This document shows positions 1 to 7,969 of a stretch of DNA of 45,534 nucleotides, piece after piece. The DNA lies in NCBI GenBank assembly GCA_030538155.1, contig JAUNUN010000023.1, positions 1-45,534 on the forward strand. The letters run 5' to 3'. The stretch is from a bacterium. GTDB taxonomy: Bacteria; Desulfobacterota; Desulfobulbia; Desulfobulbales; Desulfobulbaceae. The notes beneath the pieces are model-generated. The model made no database searches. It saw nothing but the letters and a program-made list of their open reading frames with translations, and was not told the DNA's origin. Position numbers and translations under genes: made by a program. The first letter of the stretch is position 1, and each line of letters begins with the position of its first letter.

Positions 1-1
1 C

Positions 2-313
2 CAGTTGGTGCTCATCCTGCTGCTTCTGGTTAGCGGAGTGTTCATCTGGCAGCCCCTTTTCGCCGACAGCTTCAGCGTGGGCCTGCGGCGCATTGCGGTA
101 CTCATCCACAGCCTGGTCGCCTTTTTTGCGGTGCTCAGCCTGATTGTGCATATCTATGCCGCTATCTGGACCAAGGGCGCGATCAGCGGCATGCTCCTGG
201 GCCGAGTCTCCACGGCCTGGGCACGCTACCATAACCGGCTCTGGTATGAGGAAAAGGTGCAGCATGGCGATGCTGCGCTCGATGCTGAACTGAACCGCAG
301 GGCGGCGAGCTGA
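2..313 (+). CDS. formate dehydrogenase, gamma (cytochrome b) subunit, C-terminal part
   Basis: This is the 3' end of a gene that begins before the window; about 103 residues are present. Two hydrophobic segments are visible, at the window edge (LILLLLVSGVFIW) and around residues 30-50. The tail contains HIYAAIWTKGAISGM followed by a basic RVSTAWARYHNRLWYEE stretch, typical of FdnI/FdoI-type formate dehydrogenase gamma subunits. In this family the subunit is a membrane diheme cytochrome b that passes electrons from the periplasmic catalytic subunit to the quinone pool. The His in HIYAAIW is a candidate heme ligand. The gene ends one base before fdhE begins, which supports co-transcription with the maturation factor and the assignment itself. 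The catalytic and iron-sulfur subunits should lie upstream, outside the window. Confidence 0.85.
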   Translation, partial: QLVLILLLLVSGVFIWQPLFADSFSVGLRRIAVLIHSLVAFFAVLSLIVHIYAAIWTKGAISGMLLGRVSTAWARYHNRLWYEEKVQHGDAALDAELNRRAAS

Positions 314-314
314 G

Positions 315-1235
315 ATGGCCCATTCCCGCATTTTGCAGCCGGGTGAACTGGAAGAGGCCAGGGGAGGCATCGAGGAATGCCTTCTGCCTCGAGCCGACCT
401 CTTTGCCCGGCGCGAACAACGATGCCGCCGGCTTGCCCGGCAGGGCAATGTGCTGGCAGCCTATCTCGACTTTGTTGCACACATCTCTGCCTTACAGCAG
501 GAAGAACTGCAGAGTTTTGTACAAGATGGCAGGGATGCGGCAAGCGGTGTTGCCTGGCCGCTTGTTTGGGAAAGCAGGGCCCAGGTGCAGGCCTGGGCCT
601 TGGTGCGTCGTTTGGGTGCAGAGCTGGCCGCACTGGTGACGCCGGAACAGCAGGAACTGTTCCGCTTGCTGCCGCAGGAGGAACCGACCTGGTTCAGTGA
701 GCAGGTCAAATCACTTCTGGCTGGTGAAGCGCCAAGCGTATCTTTGGCCACCGCTCCCCTTACTGCCGCAGCTCTGCAGGCGGCATGGAGCGGACGCGTG
801 CTTGGCTTGGCACAAAAGCCGCCCGCCCGGCACGAGGAGAGCAGGGTCTGCCCCGTATGCGGCGGTCAGCCCGTGGCCGGGCTGATCATGGCGGCAGGTG
901 TCAATAAGGGCCTGCGCTATCTGCACTGCGGTCTGTGCGGGTCGAGTTGGCACACGGTGCGTTCCAAGTGCAGCCATTGCGGCGGGAGCCGGGATATCAG
1001 CTATGTGAGCCTGCAGGGCGAGATGGAGCACGTGCGCGCCGAGGCCTGCGGCGATTGCCGCAGCTATCTCAAGATGATGTATCAGCAGGAAGAGCCGGAG
1101 CTGGAGCCCTTGGTCGATGATCTGGCCACCCTGGCCCTTGACTGGCGCATGGCCGAGGAAGGCTATTTGAAAAGCGGTCTCAACCCGCTTTTACTCCTTG
1201 ATGCGGGCGTTTCCGGGTACAATTCCAGTTTTTGA
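315..1235 (+). CDS. fdhE: formate dehydrogenase accessory protein FdhE
   Basis: A 306-residue protein. FdhE is a cytoplasmic rubredoxin-like maturation factor required for active, correctly assembled respiratory formate dehydrogenase. The diagnostic metal-binding half shows four Cys pairs: CPVCGG near residue 179, CGLCG near 207, CSHCGG near 221 and CGDC near 245, spaced as in the FdhE family. The N-terminal half is helical and family-typical (the RADLFARR region). The start ATG at 315 lies one base after the stop of the gamma subunit, so translational coupling is likely. Length is normal for the family. The gene ends just before a perfect palindrome and converges with der. Confidence 0.93.
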   Translation: MAHSRILQPGELEEARGGIEECLLPRADLFARREQRCRRLARQGNVLAAYLDFVAHISALQQEELQSFVQDGRDAASGVAWPLVWESRAQVQAWALVRRLGAELAALVTPEQQELFRLLPQEEPTWFSEQVKSLLAGEAPSVSLATAPLTAAALQAAWSGRVLGLAQKPPARHEESRVCPVCGGQPVAGLIMAAGVNKGLRYLHCGLCGSSWHTVRSKCSHCGGSRDISYVSLQGEMEHVRAEACGDCRSYLKMMYQQEEPELEPLVDDLATLALDWRMAEEGYLKSGLNPLLLLDAGVSGYNSSF

Positions 1236-1243
1236 CCACTCTG

Positions 1244-1273
1244 ATCGTTCCCACGCTCCAGCGTGGGAACGAT
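1244..1273. repeat. perfect REP-like palindrome between convergent genes
   Basis: The left arm ATCGTTCCCACGCT (1244-1257) and right arm AGCGTGGGAACGAT (1260-1273) are exact reverse complements, separated by CC. There is no T-tract directly after it, so it is not a classical intrinsic terminator. Palindromes with this GTTCCCACGC core occur widely as REP-type dispersed repeats in bacteria. It lies between the convergent ends of fdhE and der, where it could protect or end both transcripts. A diverged copy is at 32530-32559. Confidence 0.8.
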
Positions 1274-1309
1274 GTGTCGATAATCGCACACTGTTTTTTT
1301 CAAGCCGAA

Positions 1310-2662
1310 TCATTTCCTCTGCTTGCGGCCGCTGCGCTCCCTGAAAAAAAGCTGTACCGGCACCCGATCCAGACCCAGTCCCTCACGAAAGCTGTTAATC
1401 AGGTAGCGCTGGTAGGAAAAGTGGACGCCGTCCGGGTCATTGGTCACCACCACGAAACGCGGCGGCGCGGTGGCCAGTTGGGTGGTGTAGTAGAACTTCA
1501 GCTTGCGGCCCTTGTGAAAGGGCGGCTCGTGCCGCTCCACAGCCTCGGCCAGCAGGCGGTTGAGGGCTGCGGTGGGAAAACGCTGATGAAACTGCCGCTG
1601 CACCTTGCCCATCTCCGGAAAGAGGCGCTTGATGCCCGTGCCCTTGTGGGCCGACACCTTGAGTACCGGCGCAAAGGGGATGAATTTCAGGGCCAGGTGT
1701 ACCTCTTCCAGTAACTGCAACTGGCGCTTGCGGTCGTGTTCGAGCAGATCCCACTTGTTGATCAGCACCATCAGGGCCCGGCCCTGTTCTTGGGCGTAAC
1801 TGATTACCTTGGTGTCCTGCTCGGTGATGCCCTCGGCCGCATCCAAGAGCACCAGGGCGATATCGCAGCGACCGATGGCGCGCAGGGTTTTGAGGATGGA
1901 GAATTTTTCCAGCTTGTCCTTGGTCTTGCCCCGGCGGCGGATGCCTGCGGTGTCGATGAGCAGGTAGGAGTACTGGCCGTAACTGAGCCGGGTGTCCACG
2001 GCGTCGCGGGTGGTGCCGGCCACCTCGGAGACCAGCATACGGGTCTCGCCGGTAATGGCGTTGATCAGCGACGATTTGCCCACATTGGGCCTGCCCAGAA
2101 AGGCCACCCGCAGGGTGTTCTCCGGTAACTCCTCGTGGCTGCTCTCCCGGTTCAGGAGCGGCAGCAGACCTTCCATCAGCGCCTCAAAACCATAGCCGTG
2201 GTCGGCGGAGAGCGGCCACAGCCGCTCCGCACCCAATTCCCAGAAGGGCCCCAGCAGGTTGTCTTCCAGATCAGGACTGTCGATCTTGTTGACAATATGG
2301 AACACGGTTTTATGTGAACGCCGCAGAATGTCTGCTATCTCCGTGTCGCTCGGGCTGAGTCCTTCACGGCCGTCCATCAGAAAAAAGATGATATCCGCCT
2401 CGTCCACGGCCAGCATGGCCTGCTCACGGATATGGCTGTTGATGTTGGCCACGCCGTCCTCATCCTCTTCAATGCCGCCGGTGTCTACTAGGGTAAAGGC
2501 ATGGTCTTCCCACTGAATCTGGGCATAGTGGCGATCGCGGGTAACGCCGGGGGTGGGGTCGACCAAGGCGTCGCGCCGCCTAGTCAGGCGGTTGAACAGA
2601 GTGGATTTACCCACATTGGGGCGGCCGATCAGGGCAATAAGGGTGGTTGCGCTCGTGCTCAT
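1310..2662 (-). CDS. der: ribosome assembly GTPase Der (EngA)
   Basis: A 450-residue tandem-GTPase protein. Der binds the 50S subunit and is needed for its maturation. The first G domain has GRPNVGKS at residues 13-20, DTGG at 60-63 and NKID near 125. The second has GRPNVGKSS at 190-198, DTAG at 237-240 and NKWD near 302. A C-terminal KH-like domain follows from about residue 355, ending in a basic RSGRKQRK tail. Length is family-typical. The start ATG at 2662 directly precedes STSATTLIALIGRP. The gene lies downstream, on the same strand, of a sugar kinase and a nucleotidyltransferase with a gap of about 110 bases, so it may be the last gene of that operon or have its own promoter. Confidence 0.97.
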   Translation of the reverse strand: MSTSATTLIALIGRPNVGKSTLFNRLTRRRDALVDPTPGVTRDRHYAQIQWEDHAFTLVDTGGIEEDEDGVANINSHIREQAMLAVDEADIIFFLMDGREGLSPSDTEIADILRRSHKTVFHIVNKIDSPDLEDNLLGPFWELGAERLWPLSADHGYGFEALMEGLLPLLNRESSHEELPENTLRVAFLGRPNVGKSSLINAITGETRMLVSEVAGTTRDAVDTRLSYGQYSYLLIDTAGIRRRGKTKDKLEKFSILKTLRAIGRCDIALVLLDAAEGITEQDTKVISYAQEQGRALMVLINKWDLLEHDRKRQLQLLEEVHLALKFIPFAPVLKVSAHKGTGIKRLFPEMGKVQRQFHQRFPTAALNRLLAEAVERHEPPFHKGRKLKFYYTTQLATAPPRFVVVTNDPDGVHFSYQRYLINSFREGLGLDRVPVQLFFRERSGRKQRK

Positions 2663-2772
2663 AGTGTCTTCATACCCGTTTAAGGGTGGTCGTGCTGGTA
2701 GATGGATGGCTGAACCTGGGCTGGTTCAATCGGGGCTTGAAAGAGGGAGTCCGGCTGCCGGGCGGTCATAGC

Positions 2773-3867
2773 TTATTGCATGGGATTCTCCAATTTGCGG
2801 CAACATTCAAGGCTCAGGCGGCGCAGCCCAGCATAACGGGCAAACTCCGCCCGCGCAAGCAGGGCTGCAAGCGAGGCCGCGGCCGGGCGCAGAAACCGGG
2901 CAAAAAAGGGCTTGGCCTTCACCCGGCTTAAAAAGGCGAAGGCGCCCAGCATCTGCATGTTGCGGTGCACGGCCAGATACAGGTACTCGTGGCGGAACTG
3001 TTCGCGGTCATAGCTGGTTTCACGGTTGAGCGCATTTAGGTAGACCTCCAGCAGGTGGGCCTGCATGGAGGTGGGCAGGGCCGCGTAGGGGTCGAGCAGG
3101 AGCGAGGCCACATCGTAGGCCAAAGGTCCCAGCCGTCCGCCCTGAAAATCGATGAAGGCGGGCGCATCTTGCTTAGCCGCATGCAGCATGATGTTGCGGC
3201 TCTGAAAATCCCGGTGCAGAAAATAATGGCCTGGAGCCGCTGCAGCGCTATCCGCCAGATGCCGACACTCCTCGGCCGGCTCGGCTGCATCGAAATGAAG
3301 CCCGAGCATGTCCCGGCACAGGGCGCGCAGAAAATAGCCGGACTCTCGTTCCTGCATGAAGGCGCTGTCAAAATAAGGCGTATCCCAGCACCAGCTTGGG
3401 TCAAAGCCCTGGGCTGCATGCACCTGCATGTGGGCAAGTGATGCGAGGCTCTTTTCGTAGAGTTGCAGGCGCAGCCCGGCCTCAGCTGGGCCAAGGGCGC
3501 TGCCGTGCAGGGGCCGGTTACCGAAATCCTGACAGAGCACCAGGCCGCTGGCCTCATCCCAGGCATAGATCTCCGGAGTAGGTGCGCCTATTTTGTACAG
3601 GTGACGGCCGATCAGGGCCACGCTCTTGGCCTCGGCCATTTCCTTGGCCCGTACCTCTGCGGTCTGCCCCATCTGTTCAGGCGGCAGGATGGCTAAAAGC
3701 GAGTCTCCCCCTTCTGCTCCATAATACAGCCTGAAGAAACGCCGCGAGGAGCCGTCCGCCTTAATGGTTTCTACCTGGGGCGCGGTGCTGTACCGGTTCT
3801 TGGCGCGTGCATCTGCGCGTGTACCCAAAAGCGCTGCCGCCTGCTCGATCAGGGTGTCGGTTTCCAT
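2773..3867 (-). CDS. AmgK-like phosphotransferase (sugar kinase, aminoglycoside phosphotransferase fold)
   Basis: A 364-residue protein of the APH/choline kinase fold. The catalytic motif HRDFQSRNIM is near residue 219 and the Mg-binding segment FIDFQGGRLGPLAYDVASLL follows. The N-terminal GSSRRFFRLYY resembles the nucleotide-binding region of AmgK, which phosphorylates the anomeric carbon of MurNAc and GlcNAc in peptidoglycan recycling. The start ATG (3867-3865) overlaps the stop of the upstream nucleotidyltransferase in a TGATG arrangement, so the two are translationally coupled. The pairing matches the AmgK-MurU logic: kinase plus sugar-1-phosphate uridylyltransferase. The exact sugar is not proven; other anomeric sugars or heptose-like substrates are possible. 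Confidence 0.8.
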   Translation of the reverse strand: METDTLIEQAAALLGTRADARAKNRYSTAPQVETIKADGSSRRFFRLYYGAEGGDSLLAILPPEQMGQTAEVRAKEMAEAKSVALIGRHLYKIGAPTPEIYAWDEASGLVLCQDFGNRPLHGSALGPAEAGLRLQLYEKSLASLAHMQVHAAQGFDPSWCWDTPYFDSAFMQERESGYFLRALCRDMLGLHFDAAEPAEECRHLADSAAAAPGHYFLHRDFQSRNIMLHAAKQDAPAFIDFQGGRLGPLAYDVASLLLDPYAALPTSMQAHLLEVYLNALNRETSYDREQFRHEYLYLAVHRNMQMLGAFAFLSRVKAKPFFARFLRPAAASLAALLARAEFARYAGLRRLSLECCRKLENPMQ

Positions 3868-4781
3868 CAGAGCTTGGTCTCCAATGCTGTTGCTGCGCTT
3901 GCTGCTCTATCTGCTCTATCAATAGCCGCATTGCCCGTGAGGATGCGGAAGTGGTGCCTCGCTTGGGCCGGAATCTGCGCACCGTCCCAGACCACGCAGT
4001 CCTCAAGTTCAGCTCCGGCACCAATGCGCGCTCCCGCGCCGACACAGCCCCAGCCGCGCAACTGTACCTCGGGCTCGATCACGGCACTGCGGTCGATGAG
4101 CCATTGGCCGGACTGTGATACGAGGGGTAGGAGCGCCTGATGCAGGTGCAGGTAATCTTCCGGGGTGCCCATGTCCTGCCAGAAGGAGCCATCCACCCGC
4201 ATCAGCCCAATCGTGCCGGTGGCGGCCAGTTCCTCGTAGAGATCAATGATGTGAAAAAAGCTGCCCTGTGGAATGCGCGCGATCACCTCCGGGTTCACCA
4301 CCTGCAGGCCGGTAAAGGCAAGTGCGCCGCCACCGCCCTTGAAATGCAGTACCCGGCTGCCTTCGGTCTGCACGGTATTGAAGCGGGGCTGGTGGTGCAG
4401 GGCCATGGTGACCGCATTGCCGCTTTCCAGGTGATATTGGTACAGCTGCTTGAGGGATACATCGTGGTAAACATCGGCATTGGCCACCAAGACCGGCTCG
4501 GGCCTCAGATTGGGCAGGGCCTGGCGCAGACTGCCGCCCGTGCCCAGGATTTCCGCCTCGTCCTGCAGTCGCACCGCAGGCCAACCGGCTAGTGCTGCTT
4601 TAATCTGCTCGCCCAGATGGTGCGCATTGACAATGATCTGATCAAAGCCGCTCGCAAAAAGCCGCTCAAGCTGCAGATGCAAAAGCGGTCGGTTCAGCAC
4701 CGGGAAGAGTGGTTTGGGGCGCAGATTGGTGTAGGGCTTGAGTCGGGTGCCGAAACCAGCGGCAAGGAGTATGGCCTGCAT
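3867..4781 (-). CDS. sugar-1-phosphate nucleotidyltransferase (MurU/mannose-1-phosphate guanylyltransferase-like)
   Basis: About 304 residues from the ATG at 4781. The NTP-transferase domain opens with MQAILLAAGFGTRLKP and KPLFPVLNRP, the nucleotide-binding loop and catalytic Lys. GTGGSL and the Asp of VLVANADVYHD follow. It transfers an NMP to a sugar 1-phosphate to make an NDP-sugar. The C-terminal 60-70 residues (IEPEVQLRG, GAGARIGAGAELEDCVVW) look like a short left-handed beta-helix, making it longer than typical MurU. The reading frame stays open far upstream, to 5123, but that part has no family similarity and crosses a repeat, so the ATG at the start of the NTPase fold was chosen. No strong Shine-Dalgarno is visible. 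Its stop overlaps the start of the AmgK-like kinase gene. Confidence 0.82.
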   Translation of the reverse strand: MQAILLAAGFGTRLKPYTNLRPKPLFPVLNRPLLHLQLERLFASGFDQIIVNAHHLGEQIKAALAGWPAVRLQDEAEILGTGGSLRQALPNLRPEPVLVANADVYHDVSLKQLYQYHLESGNAVTMALHHQPRFNTVQTEGSRVLHFKGGGGALAFTGLQVVNPEVIARIPQGSFFHIIDLYEELAATGTIGLMRVDGSFWQDMGTPEDYLHLHQALLPLVSQSGQWLIDRSAVIEPEVQLRGWGCVGAGARIGAGAELEDCVVWDGAQIPAQARHHFRILTGNAAIDRADRAASAATALETKL

Positions 4782-5144
4782 GAAAAATGGAATAAAATTG
4801 ACGGGAACAGGGAACTTATTCCATTTACAGATCAAAGATGATATCAAGGAGGCGAGGCAAAGGCGAAGCCGGTACAGGAGTTCTGGGCTGCAGGCCTTTG
4901 CTTGGCCGACACGGATAGGGCTTATGATATGGAAATGAAATGAGTTACATAGGATACGGTATATAAGAAGGATCCGGATGCGGCCATCTGGATTTCTTAA
5001 AGCTCTTGAGTATTGTGCCTGCTTGCGTCCGGCTTTGCCATGGAAAAGTGGGATCAAGCAGGACAGACACCTTGTAAACAGCATTTTTTCAGAGGCGGGG
5101 CATTGTGCCGGACCACAGACCAAAAATCAACATGTTCAATATTC
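4782..5144. other. divergent intergenic region between nucleotidyltransferase gene and OMP gene
   Basis: This 363-base region separates a minus-strand operon from a plus-strand gene, so it should hold both promoters. It contains one copy of the dispersed structured repeat (4818-4936). Reading frames that cross it show no recognisable protein. No confident promoter could be picked by eye. Confidence 0.5.
4818..4936 (+). repeat. dispersed structured repeat, copy A
   Basis: Shares ATTCC..TTACAGATCAAA, ATGATATCAA, GAGGCGAG and CCGACAC.GATAGGG with the copy at 45288-45407, in the same order and spacing (119 versus 120 bases). The internal arms GCAAAGGC (4857-4864) and GCCTTTGC (4894-4901) are exact reverse complements. 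They differ from the arms of the 45-kb copy at two paired positions, so pairing is kept. The right terminus is degenerate (TTATGATATGGAAAT against TTTTGATCTGGAAT). Confidence 0.75.
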
Positions 5145-6200
5145 ATGGAAACAGTGTTTCGAACAAAATCAGGCCTGGCAATAACTACAGCGGTGGCCAT
5201 AAGCGCCTTGTGCTGTGCCGCACCCCTGAGTCTGGCCGAGGAAAATGCCGACAACAAGGCTGCCAAGGCAATGGCCACAGGCCGGGAACTAAGCGATGAG
5301 GCAGGAGACGAGCCGGCTGCGCCGGAAGAAGACGAGGAAGGGGAAGTGCCGGCCCTGGACTCCTCCCGCGAGGACGTACGCGAGGCAACCGAGTGGGTAG
5401 CCCGGGGCATTGACAGATGGTTTGGCGATAAACCCTTTGAAGAGGGCGGCAAGGTCACCAAGGGTCGCATTCGCACCCGGGTGGTATGGCGCGAGCACGA
5501 CGAGGTGGATTTCAACCTGCGTTTCCGGGTGAGCATGCGGCTGCCCAACCTGCAGGACAAGGCCTATGTGCTCATCGGCAGTGAAAATGAAAAGGACATG
5601 GTGCGGGACCGGTCCGATACCGTCATGGATCAGCAGCGTCTGCTCAGGGAGAGCAAGCGCGATGATGAGACCTTTTTTACCGGCATCGGCCTGCGCCTGC
5701 TTGATAATGTCAGTGCGAGCATCGGCCTGCGCGACCTGCACAAACCCTATTTGAAACTGCGCTACCGCCACGAATGGTATCTGGGCGAGAGTAACCGCAT
5801 CTCCTTTCAGGAGACCGGCTTCTGGGCCTTGAACGATGGCTTTGGCGCTACCACCACGGTTGATTTCGAGCACGCCTTTTCGCCGGTTTTGAATGTGCGC
5901 TGGCACAATTCCGGCACGGTTTCCGAAGAGGATGACGGGCTCGACTGGTATACCTCGGTTGGACTCCACCGCATGTTCGGCGAACAGAGGCAGCTCTCCG
6001 GCGAGGTCTTGGCCGACGGCGAAACCGGGGATGAGGTGGATGTGGAGGAGTACGGCGTGCTCCTGAAATGGCGGCAGCCGGTTTACAAAGATTGGCTTTT
6101 GGGCGAGCTGAGCGCCGGCCATTACTGGGTGCGGGAAAGTCTGGCCGCAGACCGGGAAGGCAAGTGGGCCCTGGGTGTGGGCCTGCAGATGAACTTTTAA
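5145..6200 (+). CDS. predicted outer-membrane beta-barrel protein of unknown function
   Basis: 351 residues from the ATG at 5145. The N-terminus has a signal peptide: basic FRTKSG, then hydrophobic LAITTAVAISALCC, with likely cleavage after SLA near residue 31. An acidic low-complexity linker follows (residues about 50-70, DEPAAPEEDEEGE). The remainder alternates polar and aromatic residues in strand-like blocks (LKLRYRHEWYL, FNLRFRVSMRL, WALGVGLQMNF) and ends in Phe, the usual last residue of BAM-assembled outer-membrane proteins. No family is recognised with certainty; function is unknown. The upstream in-frame extension lacks signal-peptide character, which is why this start was chosen. 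It stands apart from its neighbours and is followed by a GC-rich hairpin. Confidence 0.72.
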   Translation: METVFRTKSGLAITTAVAISALCCAAPLSLAEENADNKAAKAMATGRELSDEAGDEPAAPEEDEEGEVPALDSSREDVREATEWVARGIDRWFGDKPFEEGGKVTKGRIRTRVVWREHDEVDFNLRFRVSMRLPNLQDKAYVLIGSENEKDMVRDRSDTVMDQQRLLRESKRDDETFFTGIGLRLLDNVSASIGLRDLHKPYLKLRYRHEWYLGESNRISFQETGFWALNDGFGATTTVDFEHAFSPVLNVRWHNSGTVSEEDDGLDWYTSVGLHRMFGEQRQLSGEVLADGETGDEVDVEEYGVLLKWRQPVYKDWLLGELSAGHYWVRESLAADREGKWALGVGLQMNF

Positions 6201-6202
6201 TT

Positions 6203-6226
6203 GAGCTGCCGCGTACGCGGCGGCTC
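6203..6226 (+). terminator. GC-rich hairpin after OMP gene, no T-tract
   Basis: GAGCTGCCGCG (6203-6213) pairs with CGCGGCGGCTC (6216-6226), with one G-T pair and a two-base gap that in practice opens to a larger loop. No U-tract follows, so termination is uncertain; it may stabilise the 3' end of the upstream mRNA. Confidence 0.4.
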
Positions 6227-6301
6227 AGTAAACACCCGATTGTAGCGCTGTGCGTTCCACAATATCCTGAGCATATCCTTAGCAACACGCAAAATACTGC
6301 C

Positions 6302-7885
6302 ATGATTACCTTGCTTGATTACGGTGCCGGCAATGTGCGTTCAGTGGTCAATGCCATTGAAAGTCTGGGCGAAACGGTGCAACTGGTGCGCCATGCGGCC
6401 GATCTGGAACGGGCCGAGCGCCTGGTTTTTCCGGGCGTGGGCTGCTTTGGCGCTTTGATGCGCGCCCTGCGCGAGCAGGGCATGCGGGAGCCCTTGCTGC
6501 GCTATCTGCATGCAGGCAAACCGTTTTTCGGCATCTGTATCGGTTTGCAGGCCCTCTTTGCCGGCAGTGAAGAAGCGCCCGAGGAGCCTGGCCTTGGCTT
6601 TTTCCCCGGCCGGGTACGGCGTTTTACAGGGGAGCTGGCCGTGCCCCATATCGGCTGGAACGGCATCAAGGCGCAGCAGGCCTCGCCCCTTTTTGCGGGC
6701 TTGCGGGGCGATGAAAAGTTCTACTTTGTCCACTCCTACCATGCTGTGGCAGATGAGGGCGCACCGGTGCTCACCACCACCGACTATGGCCTTGAATTTG
6801 TCAGCGCCGTGCAACAGGGCGCGGTCGTTGCTACCCAGTTCCATCCGGAAAAGAGCGGCGAGGCCGGGCTGAAGCTTTTGGACAATTTTCTGAACGCGAG
6901 CCGCGAGGCCGTCACCCTTCAACACTGCCCCAAAAGCACTGAGCTTGCCAAACGGGTGATTGCCTGCCTGGATGTGCGCGCCAATGACCAGGGCGATCTG
7001 GTGGTGACCAAGGGCGATCAGTATGAAGTACGTGAGGTGCGCGAGGGCGGGGCCGTGCGCAACCTAGGCAAGCCCGTGGCCCTGGCGGCAGACTATTATC
7101 AGCAGGGGGCCGATGAGATTGCCTTTCTCAACATCACCGGCTACCGGGATTTCCCCTTGAACGACCTGCCCATGCTGCAGGTTTTGGAAGAGAGTTCCAA
7201 GCGGATCTTTGTGCCGCTTACCATCGGCGGCGGTATCCGCGATTTCACCGACAGAAACGGGGTCTTTACCTCGGCGCTCGAAGTGGCGGCCCGCTACTTC
7301 CGTGCCGGTGCCGACAAGGTTTCCATCGGTTCAGACGCGGTCTTGATTGTGGAGCAGTACCTGAAAAGCGGCCAGGCAAGCGGCCTGTCGGCCATTGAGC
7401 AGATTGCCGGGGTCTACGGCAATCAGGCGGTGGTGATCTCGATCGATCCCCGGCGGGTCTATGTGCGCAAGCCCGAGGATGTGCCCCACCAGGTTATTGC
7501 CACTACTGAACCCGGCCCGGCAGGCGAAGCGTACTGCTGGTACCAGTGTACCATTCGGGGCGGCCGCGAGGGCCGCGAAGTGGATGCCGTCACCCTGGCC
7601 CAGGTCTGCGAGCACCTAGGCGCAGGCGAGATCCTTTTGAACTGCATCGACCGTGACGGCACCAACAGCGGTTTTGATCTGGAACTGATCAATGCAGTGC
7701 GCGGGGCCGTGCATATCCCGGTGATTGCCTCAAGCGGCGCGGGCAGCGCGGCCCATTTTCTTGAGGTGTTCACCAAGACCGATGCCGATGCCGCCCTGGC
7801 GGCAGGGATCTTCCACCGCCGCGAGGTGCCGATTGAGGAAGTAAAAGAGACCCTGCGAGGTAAGGTGGAGGTGCGGCTGACCTAG
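6302..7885 (+). CDS. hisHF: bifunctional imidazole glycerol phosphate synthase (HisH-HisF fusion, HIS7 type)
   Basis: 527 residues from the ATG at 6302. The N-terminal glutaminase half (HisH) starts MITLLDYGAGN, has the nucleophile Cys in GICIGLQ near residue 78 and the His-Glu pair in QFHPEKSG near 181. After a short linker near residue 205, the HisF barrel begins with KRVIACLDVRAND; the second catalytic Asp is in VISIDPRRV. The barrel contains insertions and phrases typical of fungal and plant HIS7, such as YCWYQCTIRGGRE and GAGEILLNCIDRDGTNSG. It converts PRFAR plus glutamine to imidazole glycerol phosphate and AICAR, in histidine synthesis. Separate hisH and hisF genes are the bacterial norm. 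No other his genes are adjacent. Confidence 0.95.
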   Translation: MITLLDYGAGNVRSVVNAIESLGETVQLVRHAADLERAERLVFPGVGCFGALMRALREQGMREPLLRYLHAGKPFFGICIGLQALFAGSEEAPEEPGLGFFPGRVRRFTGELAVPHIGWNGIKAQQASPLFAGLRGDEKFYFVHSYHAVADEGAPVLTTTDYGLEFVSAVQQGAVVATQFHPEKSGEAGLKLLDNFLNASREAVTLQHCPKSTELAKRVIACLDVRANDQGDLVVTKGDQYEVREVREGGAVRNLGKPVALAADYYQQGADEIAFLNITGYRDFPLNDLPMLQVLEESSKRIFVPLTIGGGIRDFTDRNGVFTSALEVAARYFRAGADKVSIGSDAVLIVEQYLKSGQASGLSAIEQIAGVYGNQAVVISIDPRRVYVRKPEDVPHQVIATTEPGPAGEAYCWYQCTIRGGREGREVDAVTLAQVCEHLGAGEILLNCIDRDGTNSGFDLELINAVRGAVHIPVIASSGAGSAAHFLEVFTKTDADAALAAGIFHRREVPIEEVKETLRGKVEVRLT

Positions 7886-7969
7886 AGTGTCCGATTCCAG
7901 GGCTATGATGAAGCCGCACGCTTTGTGCCCTGCACCGAATTATATCAGTAGCTTGTCATGAGGTGAGCC

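Noticed and set aside
4782..5123. Long minus-strand extension of the nucleotidyltransferase frame
   Set aside because: The extra 114 codons have no family sequence, cross a non-coding repeat copy, and the ATG at 4781 begins the NTPase fold exactly.
5289..6122. Long minus-strand open frame opposite the beta-barrel gene
   Set aside because: No signal or family features; the plus strand has a signal peptide and C-terminal Phe.
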